NCBI GenBank assembly: GCA_045862995.1
Contig: BTVX01000011.1
Span: 1-64,000, forward strand
Length of the DNA: 64,000 nt
Direction: 5' to 3'
DNA from: UBA2387 sp019454665
GTDB lineage: Bacteria; Armatimonadota; Fimbriimonadia; Fimbriimonadales; Fimbriimonadaceae
This document shows, in pieces, positions 11,003 through 20,189 of this stretch. Each line of letters begins with the position of its first letter. Position 1 is the first letter of the stretch. The notes below the pieces were generated by a model. The model was not told where the DNA came from. It searched no databases and saw nothing but the letters and a program-made list of their open reading frames with translations. A program made the translations under genes and the position numbers.

Positions 11003-11115
11003 GGGGGGGGCTCGAAGGGCTCCACCGTACCCAAAACCGACCCGACACGTTTGCCCCTTGCGTTTCGTCTGTGGGGTACAGTCCCAATCAAATCTCTTTC
11101 AGCACATTTCGGAGC

Positions 11116-12216
11116 ATGGCGCGCGCAGCAAGCGAACGGATTCGAATACTGCAAGTGGTGTCGAGCGCCGCAACCTCCGGCGCGGAACTCCACGTTCGCA
11201 CTCTTTCCAAACACCTTCATCGCAGGGGCCACGATGTGTCCCTGGTTGGTCCGCCCCGGTCCGAGCCGTGTGTGTTGGAAATGCAGGGGATCCCGCTGGT
11301 CCAGACCTCGATGAAGGGCTTTGGCTGGGTCCGCAGCGCCCTCCTCGTGGCCCGGCTCGCGCGTCAGCGCAAGGCCGACGTGATCCACAGCCATCTGACG
11401 CGCGCGACGTATTTTGGGTACGTGGCGAGCTTGCTGACCGGGAAGCCTCTGGTCGCCTCGGTTCACGTGGCCACGCACGACCCCATCTACAAGCGCGCGG
11501 CGCGCCACCACAACCGGCTGGTGGCCGTGAGCAACTACGTGCGCGGCATGTTGCACGGGCGCGGCATCCCGGATCGTTTCATTGACACCGTGTACAACGG
11601 GACGGACTTCATCGAGTTGGATTGGTCGTGTCCGCGGGGCGTTCACGAGGAGTTCGGCATCCCCGAGGATCGGCAACTGATCGGCATGGTCGGACGCGTG
11701 TGCGAGGACAAGGGCCACGGGTTGATGATCCAGGCGTTTCCCGAGATGCTCAAGGCCGAACCGAACGCGCACTTGGTGTTCGTCGGTCGCGTCGAGCCAT
11801 CGTTCCAAGGCGATATTGATGCTTTGGTCGCCCAACCCGAGATGCGGGATCGTGTTACGCTGACCGGCAATCGCAGCGACGTGTCGCGGCTGCTGGATGC
11901 GTTCCGGTTCACCGCCATGCCCTCTTCGATCGAGACGTTCGGGTTGGCCGCCATCGAGGCCATGGCGCGGAAACGGCCCGTTGTGGCCGCCCGTGTCGGC
12001 GGACTTCCCGAGATCGTGCGGCACCAGCAGACGGGGCTTCTCATTGATCGGAGTGCGGGCGAACTCGCCGAAGCCGCCAACTACCTCCTCCGCAACGAGG
12101 AAGAGCGCGAGTACATGGGCGAGATGGGGCGGCGAATGGTCGAAGAGAAGTTCACCGTCCACCAAATGGTCGAGCGCTTGGAAGCCGTGTACAGCCGGGC
12201 CATCGGCGGGGTCTGA
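11116..12216 (+). CDS. Family 4 glycosyltransferase
   Basis: A 366-residue GT-B fold retaining glycosyltransferase, cytoplasmic or membrane-associated. The N-terminal acceptor domain starts with LQVVSSAATSGAELHV, and the C-terminal donor domain has GRVCEDKG, the MPSSIETFGLAAIEAMA motif with its EX7E glutamates, and ARVGGLPEIV, all usual for group 1 (GT4) enzymes acting on nucleotide sugars. The ATG at 11116 begins just before the first beta strand; an upstream TACAGT near 11087 could be the promoter. No polysaccharide gene cluster adjoins it, so the product glycan is unknown. Confidence 0.85.
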   Translation: MARAASERIRILQVVSSAATSGAELHVRTLSKHLHRRGHDVSLVGPPRSEPCVLEMQGIPLVQTSMKGFGWVRSALLVARLARQRKADVIHSHLTRATYFGYVASLLTGKPLVASVHVATHDPIYKRAARHHNRLVAVSNYVRGMLHGRGIPDRFIDTVYNGTDFIELDWSCPRGVHEEFGIPEDRQLIGMVGRVCEDKGHGLMIQAFPEMLKAEPNAHLVFVGRVEPSFQGDIDALVAQPEMRDRVTLTGNRSDVSRLLDAFRFTAMPSSIETFGLAAIEAMARKRPVVAARVGGLPEIVRHQQTGLLIDRSAGELAEAANYLLRNEEEREYMGEMGRRMVEEKFTVHQMVERLEAVYSRAIGGV

Positions 12217-12260
12217 ATCCCCACGCCGCAACCGATTGGGCGGATCGGTTGTAAGATGAC

Positions 12261-13130
12261 ATGACCATGCCGAACCGCAAGCGGCTCCAGGGCATTTCGC
12301 CCACGGCCTTCATCGCCGACACCGACCGGGTGGCGTTGGACGCGCTCAAGCGCGTTCCCCTGTTGCCCCAGATCGTCCAGAAGTTCTACGACATGGGCAT
12401 TGACCGGTGGATGTACTGCTGGAACATGAGCATGTCGGTCCGTTGTGGGCCGAACCAGTTCCACACGCTGTACGACATCATGCGCGAGTCGTGCCAGGTG
12501 CTCGACATGCCCGAGCCCGAGCTCTACATCACCAGCAACCCGTTCCCGAACGCGTTCGCCGGCGGGGTCGAGCGGCCCTATGTGACGCTGCGGTCGGGCA
12601 TCGTGGACACGCTCACCGACGAGCAACTCTTCCACCTGATCGGGCACGAGCTCGGTCACATCAAGGCGGGGCACATGCTCTACAAGTCGGTGGCGAGCCT
12701 CCTCTTGCCGTTGCTGGAGCTGATCGGGCGGCGCACGTTTGGGCTCGGCGACGTGGCCAGCATCGGGCTCATCATGGCGATGGCCGAGTGGTCGCGGCAG
12801 GCCGAGATCACCGCCGATCGCGCCGGGCTCCTCGTCTCGCAGAATCTGAACACGTCCATAGACGCGAACCTCGCCTTGACCGCCGGCCCTTCGCGACTGC
12901 TTCACGAAATGAACCGCGAGGCGTTCATGGAGCAGGCGCGCGCCTATCAGGACGCGGGGCCGCTGGAACAGATCGGCAAGATGTTGATCTTCTTGATGCG
13001 TGGTTCGAGTTACACGCACCCCATGCCAGTGCACCGCACGCAGCAGTTGGAGCGTTGGGTGCTGAGCGGGGCGTACGACCGGATCCTCGCCGGCGACTAC
13101 GCAAGGGTCCAAGAGCCGGCGGCAGTCTGA
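12261..13130 (+). CDS. M48-type zinc metallopeptidase
   Basis: A 289-residue protein with the zinc motif H129-E130-L-G-H133 and a third ligand E182 in AEITADRAG, the usual arrangement of M48 (HtpX/Ste24) peptidases. Unlike HtpX it has no clear transmembrane segments besides a mildly hydrophobic stretch around 145-175, so it may be soluble or peripheral. A TAAGAT box at 12252-12257 is very close to the first ATG (12261); the second ATG at 12267 fits promoter spacing better and may be the true start. It ends nine bases from the convergent motB gene. Substrate unknown. Confidence 0.8.
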   Translation: MTMPNRKRLQGISPTAFIADTDRVALDALKRVPLLPQIVQKFYDMGIDRWMYCWNMSMSVRCGPNQFHTLYDIMRESCQVLDMPEPELYITSNPFPNAFAGGVERPYVTLRSGIVDTLTDEQLFHLIGHELGHIKAGHMLYKSVASLLLPLLELIGRRTFGLGDVASIGLIMAMAEWSRQAEITADRAGLLVSQNLNTSIDANLALTAGPSRLLHEMNREAFMEQARAYQDAGPLEQIGKMLIFLMRGSSYTHPMPVHRTQQLERWVLSGAYDRILAGDYARVQEPAAV

Positions 13131-13139
13131 GCGTCGCCG

Positions 13140-14066
13140 CTAGTCGTCTGCGACCGCGCCGAAGGCATCCCTGCCGGCTGGCTTTCGGCGGATATCGGGT
13201 CGCGCCGGGGCGATCTGATAGGTTTCTCGGAAGAGGCCCTGCACCTGCTGATCCATGAGTTCCTTGGGCGGCTCGCCGACGACCTCGGACTTCTCGCCCC
13301 AGGGCAACAACACGGAAACGCGCCGGTTGCTCCAGTGGTAGGGATCGTCGGCCATGTAAAGTTTGTTGTCGCCGTAGCCCCGGACTTCGGTGATTTGGCC
13401 CTTGGCGACGCCGAGGGCTTCCAGGACTCGCTTCATGCTCGCGGCGCGGTCGGCGCTCAGGTCCATGTTGTCGTATCCCGGGCGATTCAGGGGGCGGGAG
13501 TCGGTGTGGCCCTCGATGACGATGGATCGTCCCGAGTCGTGGAGGAAAGGAGCGATGCGGCCGATGAGCTGTCGAGCCGCCGGCCGGATCTCCGCGCTGC
13601 CGATCTCGAAGAACGCGGCCCCGTTCTTCTCCAGGAACTCCATGCGGAGGCCTTCGTCGGTGGCTTTGAACTCGATGGATTCGATCAGGGCTGCGGCTTC
13701 GGGGCTGCCATCCAACGTTTTCATGGCGGAGGCCAGGCCGTCAATGAGTTGGTTCGCTTCCACCTCTTGGTTGGCCAGATTGTCTGAGCCGCCGCCGGAC
13801 TTGCCGCTCTCTTCGAGACTGCTGGGGAAGCCGAGACCGAATGCCGCACCGGACTCGCTGGTGGATTTGATCGGACTGAACGGGTCGTTGAAGTAGTGGG
13901 CGATCGCCGCTCGCTGGTCCGCCGAGAGTCCCATGATCCACATGACCATGAAGAACGCCATCATGGCCGTGACGAAGTCGGCGTAAGCGACCTTCCACGA
14001 CCCGCCGTGGTGCCCCGCGGCGACGATCTTCTTCTTCTTGACGATGATGGCTTGGCCTTCGCGCAT
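13140..14066 (-). CDS. motB: MotB-like flagellar stator protein
   Basis: A 308-residue inner-membrane protein with one N-terminal segment and a periplasmic OmpA-like peptidoglycan-binding domain. The segment carries the proton-path aspartate D30 in YADFVTAMMAFF, a hallmark of MotB stators, followed by a plug-like region and the OmpA motif IEGHTDSRPLNRPGYDN and NRRVSVLL. The lysine-rich N-terminus (KKKKIVAAGHHGGSWK) is typical. No motA or flagellar gene is in the window. The gene upstream on the same strand is unrelated, so the partner channel protein must be encoded elsewhere. Confidence 0.87.
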   Translation of the reverse strand: MREGQAIIVKKKKIVAAGHHGGSWKVAYADFVTAMMAFFMVMWIMGLSADQRAAIAHYFNDPFSPIKSTSESGAAFGLGFPSSLEESGKSGGGSDNLANQEVEANQLIDGLASAMKTLDGSPEAAALIESIEFKATDEGLRMEFLEKNGAAFFEIGSAEIRPAARQLIGRIAPFLHDSGRSIVIEGHTDSRPLNRPGYDNMDLSADRAASMKRVLEALGVAKGQITEVRGYGDNKLYMADDPYHWSNRRVSVLLPWGEKSEVVGEPPKELMDQQVQGLFRETYQIAPARPDIRRKPAGRDAFGAVADD

Positions 14067-14111
14067 GTCTACCGAGTGGATTATCGGCAGACCGGGCGGC
14101 CAAGCTCTACG

Positions 14112-14696
14112 TCATCGTCCGCCGCCGGTCGTTCCCGTTCCGCCTCGGGCGCGTGGCTGGGCCGTGGCGCCGAACGTCTGTTCGGGGAGCGTGACCGTGA
14201 TGGACTGCGCGTACCAATACTTCTTATCGTTCGTGCGGTCCGAATACCAGTACTGGCCGATGTTCTGATCCTTGTCGAACTCGCCGACGAGGCGACCGAT
14301 GCCGTGGCCATGCCACCGGAAGTACGTGAGGTCGCGCCCGAACCACTGGATGCCCCGCCACTTGCCTTCGAGGGTCATGGTGCCCGTCCCGAAGTAGACC
14401 TGCCGACCGAACCTCTCCAGCTCGCGTTTGATGTTCCCTTCGATTTTGGGCGCCGTGCCTTCGTAGCCGTTCAGCATCACCGTGCCTGAGAACCGGAAGA
14501 CGATTTGGCCCTCGCCGTTGATGAGCTTGAAGCTGCCCAAGTTGGCCTGCATGTTCATCGTCTGGTAGGGCTTGTCGCTGAACTTCTTGAGTTCGGGGAA
14601 TGCCGGTGTCGCCGCGGGCGTCGGGGTTTGGGCGGCGAGAACGCCGACGAGGCCGAGGCCGAGGGCGACGACGGGGACGAATCGGTGAAAAGTCAT
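14112..14696 (-). CDS. Exported protein of unknown function
   Basis: A 194-residue protein with a signal peptide (MTFHRFVPVVALGLGLVGVLAAQ, cleavage likely after residue 22 or so) and a beta-rich body with repeated aromatic residues (WHGHGIGR, QYWYSDRTNDKKYWY). The C-terminus is low-complexity Arg/Gly/Thr. No family was recognised. It lies 45 bases upstream of motB on the same strand, so they may share a transcript, but no functional tie is evident. Confidence 0.6.
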   Translation of the reverse strand: MTFHRFVPVVALGLGLVGVLAAQTPTPAATPAFPELKKFSDKPYQTMNMQANLGSFKLINGEGQIVFRFSGTVMLNGYEGTAPKIEGNIKRELERFGRQVYFGTGTMTLEGKWRGIQWFGRDLTYFRWHGHGIGRLVGEFDKDQNIGQYWYSDRTNDKKYWYAQSITVTLPEQTFGATAQPRARGGTGTTGGGR

Positions 14697-14782
14697 GGCG
14701 TGCGGCTCGCCCGGGATTGTACCGGAGCGCAATGGGTGGAACGTTCTGGCAGACGTCGCGGGTTCCCGTCGAGGGCCACGGG

Positions 14783-14788
14783 TATCTT
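14783..14788 (+). promoter_or_regulatory. -10 box TATCTT of the DUF481 gene
   Basis: TATCTT ends six bases before the ATG at 14795, the same spacing as several other genes here, predicting a leaderless transcript. Confidence 0.4.
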
Positions 14789-14794
14789 GAACCG

Positions 14795-15808
14795 ATGGCA
14801 GGTTGGAGATGCGCGGGAATCGCCGCGCTCACGATGGTCGCGGCTCTCGGGGTCGCCGACACGGTATGGCTGGAGAACGGCGACCGGCTGACGGGCAAGG
14901 TGCTGACCCTTGCGGCGGGAAGACTCTCGTTTCAGATCGAGGGGGTGGGCACCGTGGCGATCCCGGTGGGCAAGATCGCTCGGCTTGAGACCACCGAGGC
15001 CGTCGCGCTGGTGTTGCGGGATCGGTCCGTGAGTGTTCGGCTGACCAGCGACGGGGATCGAATCGGGTTTGTCGAGGGTGGCGCGTTTGTCTCGCTGTCC
15101 TTGGGCGACGTGGTCGCGATCAACCCTCCGAAGCCGACGACGCGGTGGGAGGGCTCGACCAGCGCCGGACTGACCGTGATCAATGCCGCGAGCAACTCGG
15201 TGGTTTACAACGTGGCCGCCGAGGTGGCGTACAAGAACGCGATCGAGCGGAAGGTGCTGACGGGCTCGTACCTCTATGGCCGGCAGAACGGCTCGGATGG
15301 GAGCCCCTACCGGACCCATCAGGACACGTGGCGGCTGTCCGGGCAGTACGAACGGTCGCTGACGGGGCGCTACTACGGGTTCGGCGGGTTCAGGCTGGAG
15401 GGCGACCAAGTGAACGCGCTCAAGCAGCGCACCATCCTCGGCGGGGGGATGGGCTACTACTGGGTGCGGCGTCCGGGGAACGAGTTCTCGGCGGAGACGG
15501 GCTTCAACTACGTTTCGGAAGCCTATGGCGGCGGGTCGGCGGGGAACAGCCGCATCACCGGGCAACTGTCCACCCGATTCCTGAGGAACCTGGGATCGGG
15601 TATCGAGCTGCGCCACTCGGCAGATTACTATCCCAGCCTGAGCCACATGGACGACTACCTGCTTTCGAGCCAGCTGGCCCTGCGCAGCAAAATGGCGAAC
15701 GGGATGTTCGTGGACTTCCGCGTGGTGATGGACTACGATTCGACGCCGGCGGCAAACGCGACGCGCCTCGCCTACCGCTACGTGGTGGGGTTGGGCACGC
15801 GGTTCTAA
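14795..15808 (+). CDS. DUF481 family outer-membrane beta-barrel protein
   Basis: A 337-residue exported protein: signal peptide at 1-22, a small N-terminal beta domain (VWLENGDRLTGKVLTLAAG, about 24-110) resembling the domain often fused to DUF481, then an antiparallel barrel of alternating hydrophobic strands ending in Phe (YVVGLGTRF), the usual last residue for outer-membrane insertion. DUF481 proteins are presumed outer-membrane barrels induced by various stresses; the role is unknown. Its TAA stop overlaps the TAG stop of hipA on the other strand by the shared bases CTAA. Confidence 0.75.
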   Translation: MAGWRCAGIAALTMVAALGVADTVWLENGDRLTGKVLTLAAGRLSFQIEGVGTVAIPVGKIARLETTEAVALVLRDRSVSVRLTSDGDRIGFVEGGAFVSLSLGDVVAINPPKPTTRWEGSTSAGLTVINAASNSVVYNVAAEVAYKNAIERKVLTGSYLYGRQNGSDGSPYRTHQDTWRLSGQYERSLTGRYYGFGGFRLEGDQVNALKQRTILGGGMGYYWVRRPGNEFSAETGFNYVSEAYGGGSAGNSRITGQLSTRFLRNLGSGIELRHSADYYPSLSHMDDYLLSSQLALRSKMANGMFVDFRVVMDYDSTPAANATRLAYRYVVGLGTRF

Positions 15809-17019
15809 GCGGACAGCGCTTCGGTGCGCAAGCGGGCTTCGTCGCGCCAGCGCTTGAGCGTTCGCGGGTCGAACGGCAGGTCCAGGATGCGGTCCAAGCA
15901 GCCGGGCATGACGGCGGTCATGGCGCTCAATCGGGCTTCCAGCGCGGGGCGTCGGACCCCGAATCGCTCGGCAAAGGCGAGGAAGTGCTCGCGGGCCAGA
16001 TTGGCGTCCCGCCCGTCCATCGCGAGCGCCATGCGTGCTTCGTGCGGTGGGTAGAGCAGGGTCGAGACGACGTCGTACACGGGCGAAGGCTCGACGAGGC
16101 CCGTCTTGGGCGACACCAGCACGCTGAAGTTCTTGGCGTGCAGGTCGGTGTTTCCGACCAGATAGGCGAACGCGGCCTGAGCGACGACCTCCAAGGCTGC
16201 GGCCATGGGCGAGGCGCAGACCCGCTGGAACGCCTCGACCACCTCGCGCAGGCTGACGTCGTACTTCTCCGTGGGGTGGAGGCCGCGGAGCTGACAGGCG
16301 TCCTCTTGATGGATGCGGAGGCCGCGCGGCCCACGGTCGAAGCGGATGACCAGGAGGGCCGACTCGCCCGAGGCGTCGCGGAGGACGCAGTTCTTGGCCG
16401 TCTTGAACCCGGCGCGCTTGGCGAGGTCCATGAAGAAGGCCTCGTTTTCTGCTAGGTGGGGGGTCTCGGGAGATCCGAACTTGAGGATGGCGGGGGAGCC
16501 GCCGAATCCGTAGGGGACCTTGCCCACGGTCTGGGGATCGGTGCCGATCCGCAGGTTGGTCAGCTTCGCGTGGACTCCGGCGATGTTCTGGGTCGCATGT
16601 TCTTTGGCTTGCCGGATTTGCTCCCTCAAGTTGTGGAAGAGGAAGCGATCGGGGAGTTCGAGCTTGGTTTCCTTGGCGGGCGAGGCGTCTTCCGCTTGCG
16701 CCCAAACGTCGCCCGTGGACGAGCCACCCATTGCCGCGAGCCAGCCGAACGCGTCGTCGGGGCGGATTCCGAGCGACTCGGCGAGGCGCTGTTGGCGCGG
16801 CCCCTCGGGCAAGAGGTTGGCGAAGAAGGGGTGGATGGGACCGTGCTCGACCCGATCCGGGTGCGGGGGGTGAGCGAATCCGATGCCTTCTCGCGGGCCG
16901 GGTTGCTTGGCCAGGAAGGACTTCGAGTACTGGTATGCGGTGCCGATGGCAGTCCAATCGAGCGTGGCGATCTGCGTGCGGCCCCGCATCACGCGAAGGG
17001 AGGACGGCAGCGCGCTCAC
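15805..17019 (-). CDS. hipA: HipA-like serine/threonine kinase toxin
   Basis: A 404-residue HipA-fold kinase, toxin half of a type II toxin-antitoxin pair. The catalytic loop LVGNTDLHAKNFS has D292 and N297, and D316 in SPVYDVVST fits the Mg-binding position. The flexible P-loop segment QNIAGVHAKL has Asn at residue 145 where E. coli HipA has the autophosphorylated Ser150. The GTG start overlaps the hipB stop (GTGA), as usual for this pair. Family members phosphorylate tRNA synthetases to cause growth arrest; the target here is unknown. Confidence 0.82.
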   Translation of the reverse strand: MSALPSSLRVMRGRTQIATLDWTAIGTAYQYSKSFLAKQPGPREGIGFAHPPHPDRVEHGPIHPFFANLLPEGPRQQRLAESLGIRPDDAFGWLAAMGGSSTGDVWAQAEDASPAKETKLELPDRFLFHNLREQIRQAKEHATQNIAGVHAKLTNLRIGTDPQTVGKVPYGFGGSPAILKFGSPETPHLAENEAFFMDLAKRAGFKTAKNCVLRDASGESALLVIRFDRGPRGLRIHQEDACQLRGLHPTEKYDVSLREVVEAFQRVCASPMAAALEVVAQAAFAYLVGNTDLHAKNFSVLVSPKTGLVEPSPVYDVVSTLLYPPHEARMALAMDGRDANLAREHFLAFAERFGVRRPALEARLSAMTAVMPGCLDRILDLPFDPRTLKRWRDEARLRTEALSA

Positions 17020-17261
17020 GAGGGGCTCGCCTCTCGGGGTTGAACGGTGAGCGCCAGGCCCAGCACGTCGAGGACGGCGACCACCTTTTCCAAGCGAACG
17101 GTGGGTTTGCTTCGCTCGAATTCGACGACGAAGCGCTTGCCGCATCCTGCCAGCAATCCGACCTCCGTCTGGGAGAGTCCGAGGGCTTTTCTTCGGGTCC
17201 TAGCCGCAGAGGCCAGGCTGCTGATCGCCGATTCGTGCGCGTTCGGGAACTTTTCGTCCAT
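17016..17261 (-). CDS. hipB: HipB-like antitoxin, Xre family HTH
   Basis: An 81-residue DNA-binding protein with a Cro/CI-type helix-turn-helix (ARTRRKALGLSQTEVGLLAG, about 20-39, then recognition helix near FVVEFERSKPTVRLE). It should bind the operon promoter and neutralise HipA. It precedes hipA with a four-base overlap. The promoter region upstream (17262-17330) has no strong -10 match; the G-rich repeat block begins about 70 bases upstream and separates it from uvrA. Confidence 0.82.
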   Translation of the reverse strand: MDEKFPNAHESAISSLASAARTRRKALGLSQTEVGLLAGCGKRFVVEFERSKPTVRLEKVVAVLDVLGLALTVQPREASPS

Positions 17262-17329
17262 GTCCTTTGAGTGAGACGTCGGTTCTGTGGCAAATGGTTA
17301 CCGATCGGTGTGCTTTCGGGCTCCCCCGG

Positions 17330-17438
17330 CCCCTCTCTCAGACACGAACATTCCGAGGGAGGGGAGCGCAGACAGAAGACACGAACAATCCGAGGGAGGG
17401 GAGCGCAGGCAGAGACACAAACATTCCGAGGGAGGGGA
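17330..17438 (+). repeat. G-rich hairpin and three tandem 36-37 bp repeats
   Basis: CCCCTCTCTC (17330-17339) can pair with GAGGGAGGGG (17355-17364). The unit GACACRAACAWTCCGAGGGAGGGG is then repeated at 17341, 17378 and 17414 (period 37 and 36). The same sequence forms the 60-bp repeats at 48066 and 48888. It fills the space between hipB and uvrA, which read away from each other. Confidence 0.9.
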
Positions 17439-17477
17439 GTTGCGGGAAACGGTAGACCAAGTTCTAGGTTTTTGCGC

Positions 17478-17483
17478 TAGAAT
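17478..17483 (+). promoter_or_regulatory. -10 box TAGAAT of uvrA
   Basis: TAGAAT ends ten bases before the ATG at 17494. It overlaps an upstream in-frame ATG (17482), which argues that 17494 is the real start. Confidence 0.45.
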
Positions 17484-17493
17484 GGTCGAGTTC

Positions 17494-19386
17494 ATGGCTC
17501 AGGACAAAATCGTCGTCGTTGGCGCGCGCGAGCACAACCTCAAGAACATCACCGTCGAGATCCCCCGCGACCGACTGGTCGTCATCACCGGCCTCTCGGG
17601 GAGCGGGAAGTCGTCGTTGGCGTTCGACACCATCTACGCCGAGGGGCAGCGGCGGTACGTCGAGTCGCTCAGCGCCTACGCCCGCCAGTTCCTGGGCCAG
17701 ATGGACAAGCCCGACGTGGACCACATCGAGGGCCTCTCGCCAGCCGTGAGCATTGACCAGAAGAGCGCCAGCCGCAACCCGCGCTCGACCGTGGGCACGG
17801 TCACCGAGATATACGACTATCTGCGGCTCATCTTCGCCCGCGTGGGCACGCCGCATTGCCCCAACGACGGCACGCCCATCGAGCGGCAGTCCATTGACCA
17901 AGTGCTCGACGTGGTCAAGGCGTTGCCCGAAGGGACGAAGCTCCAGGTGCTCGCCCCCGTGGTGCAAGGCCGCAAGGGCGAGTACAAGCAGGTGCTGCAG
18001 GAGGTCAACAAGGCGGGCTTTGTGCGCGTCCGCGTGGACGGCGTGATGTACGAGGTGACCGACGACATCCCGATGGACCGCTACAAAGCGCACACGATCG
18101 AGGTGGTGGTGGACCGTTTGGTGATGCGGGAAGGCGTCGAGCGGCGCGCCGCCGACTCGGTCGAGACCGCGCTCAAGATGGGCAAGGGACTTGTGACGCT
18201 CAACATCCAGCGTCCTGAGGACGGCGAGGCTATAGACCAGCTCTACAGCGAGCATCTGGCCTGCCCGGTCTGCGACTTCAGCATGCCCGAACTGGAGCCG
18301 CGCCTGTTCAGCTTCAACTCGCCGTTCGGTGCGTGCCCGGATTGCACGGGCCTGGGCACCAAGACGGAGTTCGACCCGGACCTCGTCTGTCCCGACCCGC
18401 GGAAGCCGTTGCGGGGTGGCGCCATTCTGCCGTTCGTCTACAAGTCGGGCGACGTCAAGGAGTGGTGGCCCGAGGTGCTCGATGCCGTGGGCCGCGCCTG
18501 CGGGTTTGACGCGAGTCTGCCGGTCGCCGAGATTCCGGCGGAAGGGCTCAAGGCCGTCTGGTTCGGGCTCAAGGAGCCGGTGACCGTCAAGGTCCGCTAC
18601 GCGCGGAGCGAGCGCACGTTCCAGACCCAGTGGGATGGCGTCCTCTCCGCGCTCCGCAAGCGTTACGACTCCACCCAGAGCGAATGGGTGAAGAAGGACC
18701 TCGAGCAGTACATGAGCACCAAGCCGTGCCCGACGTGCGGCGGCAAGCGACTGAAGCCGGAGGCGCTGGGCGTGACGCTGGGCGGGCGGAGCATCAGCGA
18801 CATCACGGTGCTCGCTGTGGACGAGGCGCTCCGGTTCTTCACCGATTTGAGCGCCCAGTTGGACGCTCGCAAGCTCGCCATCGGCGAGCGGGCCGTCAAA
18901 GAGATCGTGGAGCGGCTTCGGTTTCTTGCCGACGTGGGGCTGACCTACCTGACACTCGACCGGACCGCGCGCACTTTGGCGGGCGGCGAGGCGCAACGCA
19001 TCCGGCTGGCGACGCAAATCGGCAGCGGATTGATGGGTTGCCTGTACGTGCTCGACGAGCCTTCGATCGGGCTGCACCAACGCGACAACCGCAAGCTGAT
19101 CGAGACGCTCATTCGGCTCCGCGACCTCGGCAACACCGTGATCGTGGTCGAGCACGACGAGGAGACGATGATGGCTGCCGACTGGCTGATTGACCTTGGC
19201 CCGGGTGCCGGGGAACATGGCGGTCGGATCGTCAACCAAGGGCCGCTCGACGAGTTCCTGAAGAGCGACGTGGGCACCGCGAGGTACCTCAACGGGCTGG
19301 ACGCGATCCCGGTGCCAACGCAACGGCGGCAGCCCAAAACCCCGTGCCCGGTTGGAGGGACACACTCCGTTGTGTCCACGCCCTAG
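17494..19386 (+). pseudogene. uvrA: UvrA, N-terminal half only (truncated excinuclease subunit A)
   Basis: A 630-residue reading frame matching the first half of UvrA (full length is about 940). Present: Walker A GLSGSGKSS (33-41), the UvrB-binding region, the first zinc module CPVC...CPDC, CPTCGGKRLKPEAL, the ABC signature region near 495 and Walker B YVLDEPSIGLHQRDN. The signature reads LAGGEAQRIR instead of LSGGE. Missing: the whole second ATPase domain with its Walker A and second zinc finger. The last 15 residues are encoded by a CTCCGT-loop hairpin repeat that also occurs in intergenic DNA, suggesting the gene was broken there. A short functional paralogue is possible but it cannot be a complete UvrA. 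Confidence 0.85.
19358..19377 (+). repeat. CTCCGT-loop hairpin repeat, copy 1 (inside uvrA end)
   Basis: Stem GGACACA/TGTGTCC with loop CTCCGT, preceded by GGAG. Same architecture as the three copies at 61175-61336 but with a different stem sequence. Confidence 0.85.
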
Positions 19387-20189
19387 TCCAGGACTTGTTC
19401 CAGGCCCACAGTCAGCCCCTTCGTCTGAAGCACGGTGCGGATGGCGGCGTTCACGCCTTCGACGAACGAACTCCGGCTCAGGGAGTCGTGTCGGATGGTG
19501 AGGGTTTCGCCTTCGCCGCCGAACATCACGATCTGGTGGGCGAGCATGCCCTTGAGGCGGACGCTGTGAATCTGAACGTCTTGGTGGAGCGCTCCGCGGG
19601 CGCCTTCGACCTTGATCAGCGGCGCGTAGTTCTCGGTGGGGCGCCGTCGGCGCGCGTTCGCCACCATGTCGGCGGTGCGGAGGGCGGTACCGGAGGGGGA
19701 GTCGGCTTTGCCGTCGTGGTGCATCTCGACGATTTCGCAATCGGGCAGGTAGCGGGCCGCCATCTCGGCGAAGCGCATCATGAGCACGGCGCCGATGGCG
19801 AAGTTGGGCACGACCATGGCGGGCACGCCGACCTCCTCGCTCAGGGCGCGGATCTCCTTGAGGTCGTCCGAGAGCATGCCGCTCGTCCCGATGATGGGGG
19901 CGACCCCGCGCCGAAGGGCTGAAACCGCATGCTGAGGCGCGGCGGAGGGATGCGTGAAATCCACGAGCACATCGCAGGGCACCTCGTCCAACGCCTCCCC
20001 GAGCTTGGGCCGGATCGGGATGTCCGGAACGTGGCTGCCGATCAGGTCGAGCAGGCTCTGGCCGCTGTGTTCGCGGTCAATGGCCAGCACCAACTCCATA
20101 TCGGGCTGCTTGTGAATGCCCTGGGCGACGGTCTGTCCCATGCGGCCGGCGGCCCCGGCCAATCCCACGCGAATCTTGGTCTTGCTCAT
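19383..20189 (-). CDS. dapB: 4-hydroxy-tetrahydrodipicolinate reductase
   Basis: A 268-residue NAD(P)H-dependent reductase of the diaminopimelate/lysine pathway. The N-terminal Rossmann motif is GLAGAAGRMG and the catalytic segment EMHHDGKADSPSGTA carries the conserved His-His and Lys plus the substrate-binding SGTA. Its ATG overlaps the preceding gene's stop (ATGA), making it the third gene of a coupled operon after an M24 peptidase and an exported protein. Its TAG stop shares the four bases CTAG with the uvrA stop opposite. dapF, a later step, is at 33.6 kb. Confidence 0.93.
   Translation of the reverse strand: MSKTKIRVGLAGAAGRMGQTVAQGIHKQPDMELVLAIDREHSGQSLLDLIGSHVPDIPIRPKLGEALDEVPCDVLVDFTHPSAAPQHAVSALRRGVAPIIGTSGMLSDDLKEIRALSEEVGVPAMVVPNFAIGAVLMMRFAEMAARYLPDCEIVEMHHDGKADSPSGTALRTADMVANARRRRPTENYAPLIKVEGARGALHQDVQIHSVRLKGMLAHQIVMFGGEGETLTIRHDSLSRSSFVEGVNAAIRTVLQTKGLTVGLEQVLD

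Noticed and set aside
9557..11314. 585-codon frame antisense to the DUF255 gene
   Set aside because: Low-complexity, GC-driven shadow without motifs; the minus-strand gene has clear family features.
17330..17438. CRISPR array
   Set aside because: Only three short tandem repeats with 12-base spacers of related sequence and no cas genes; the unit recurs elsewhere as a hairpin repeat.
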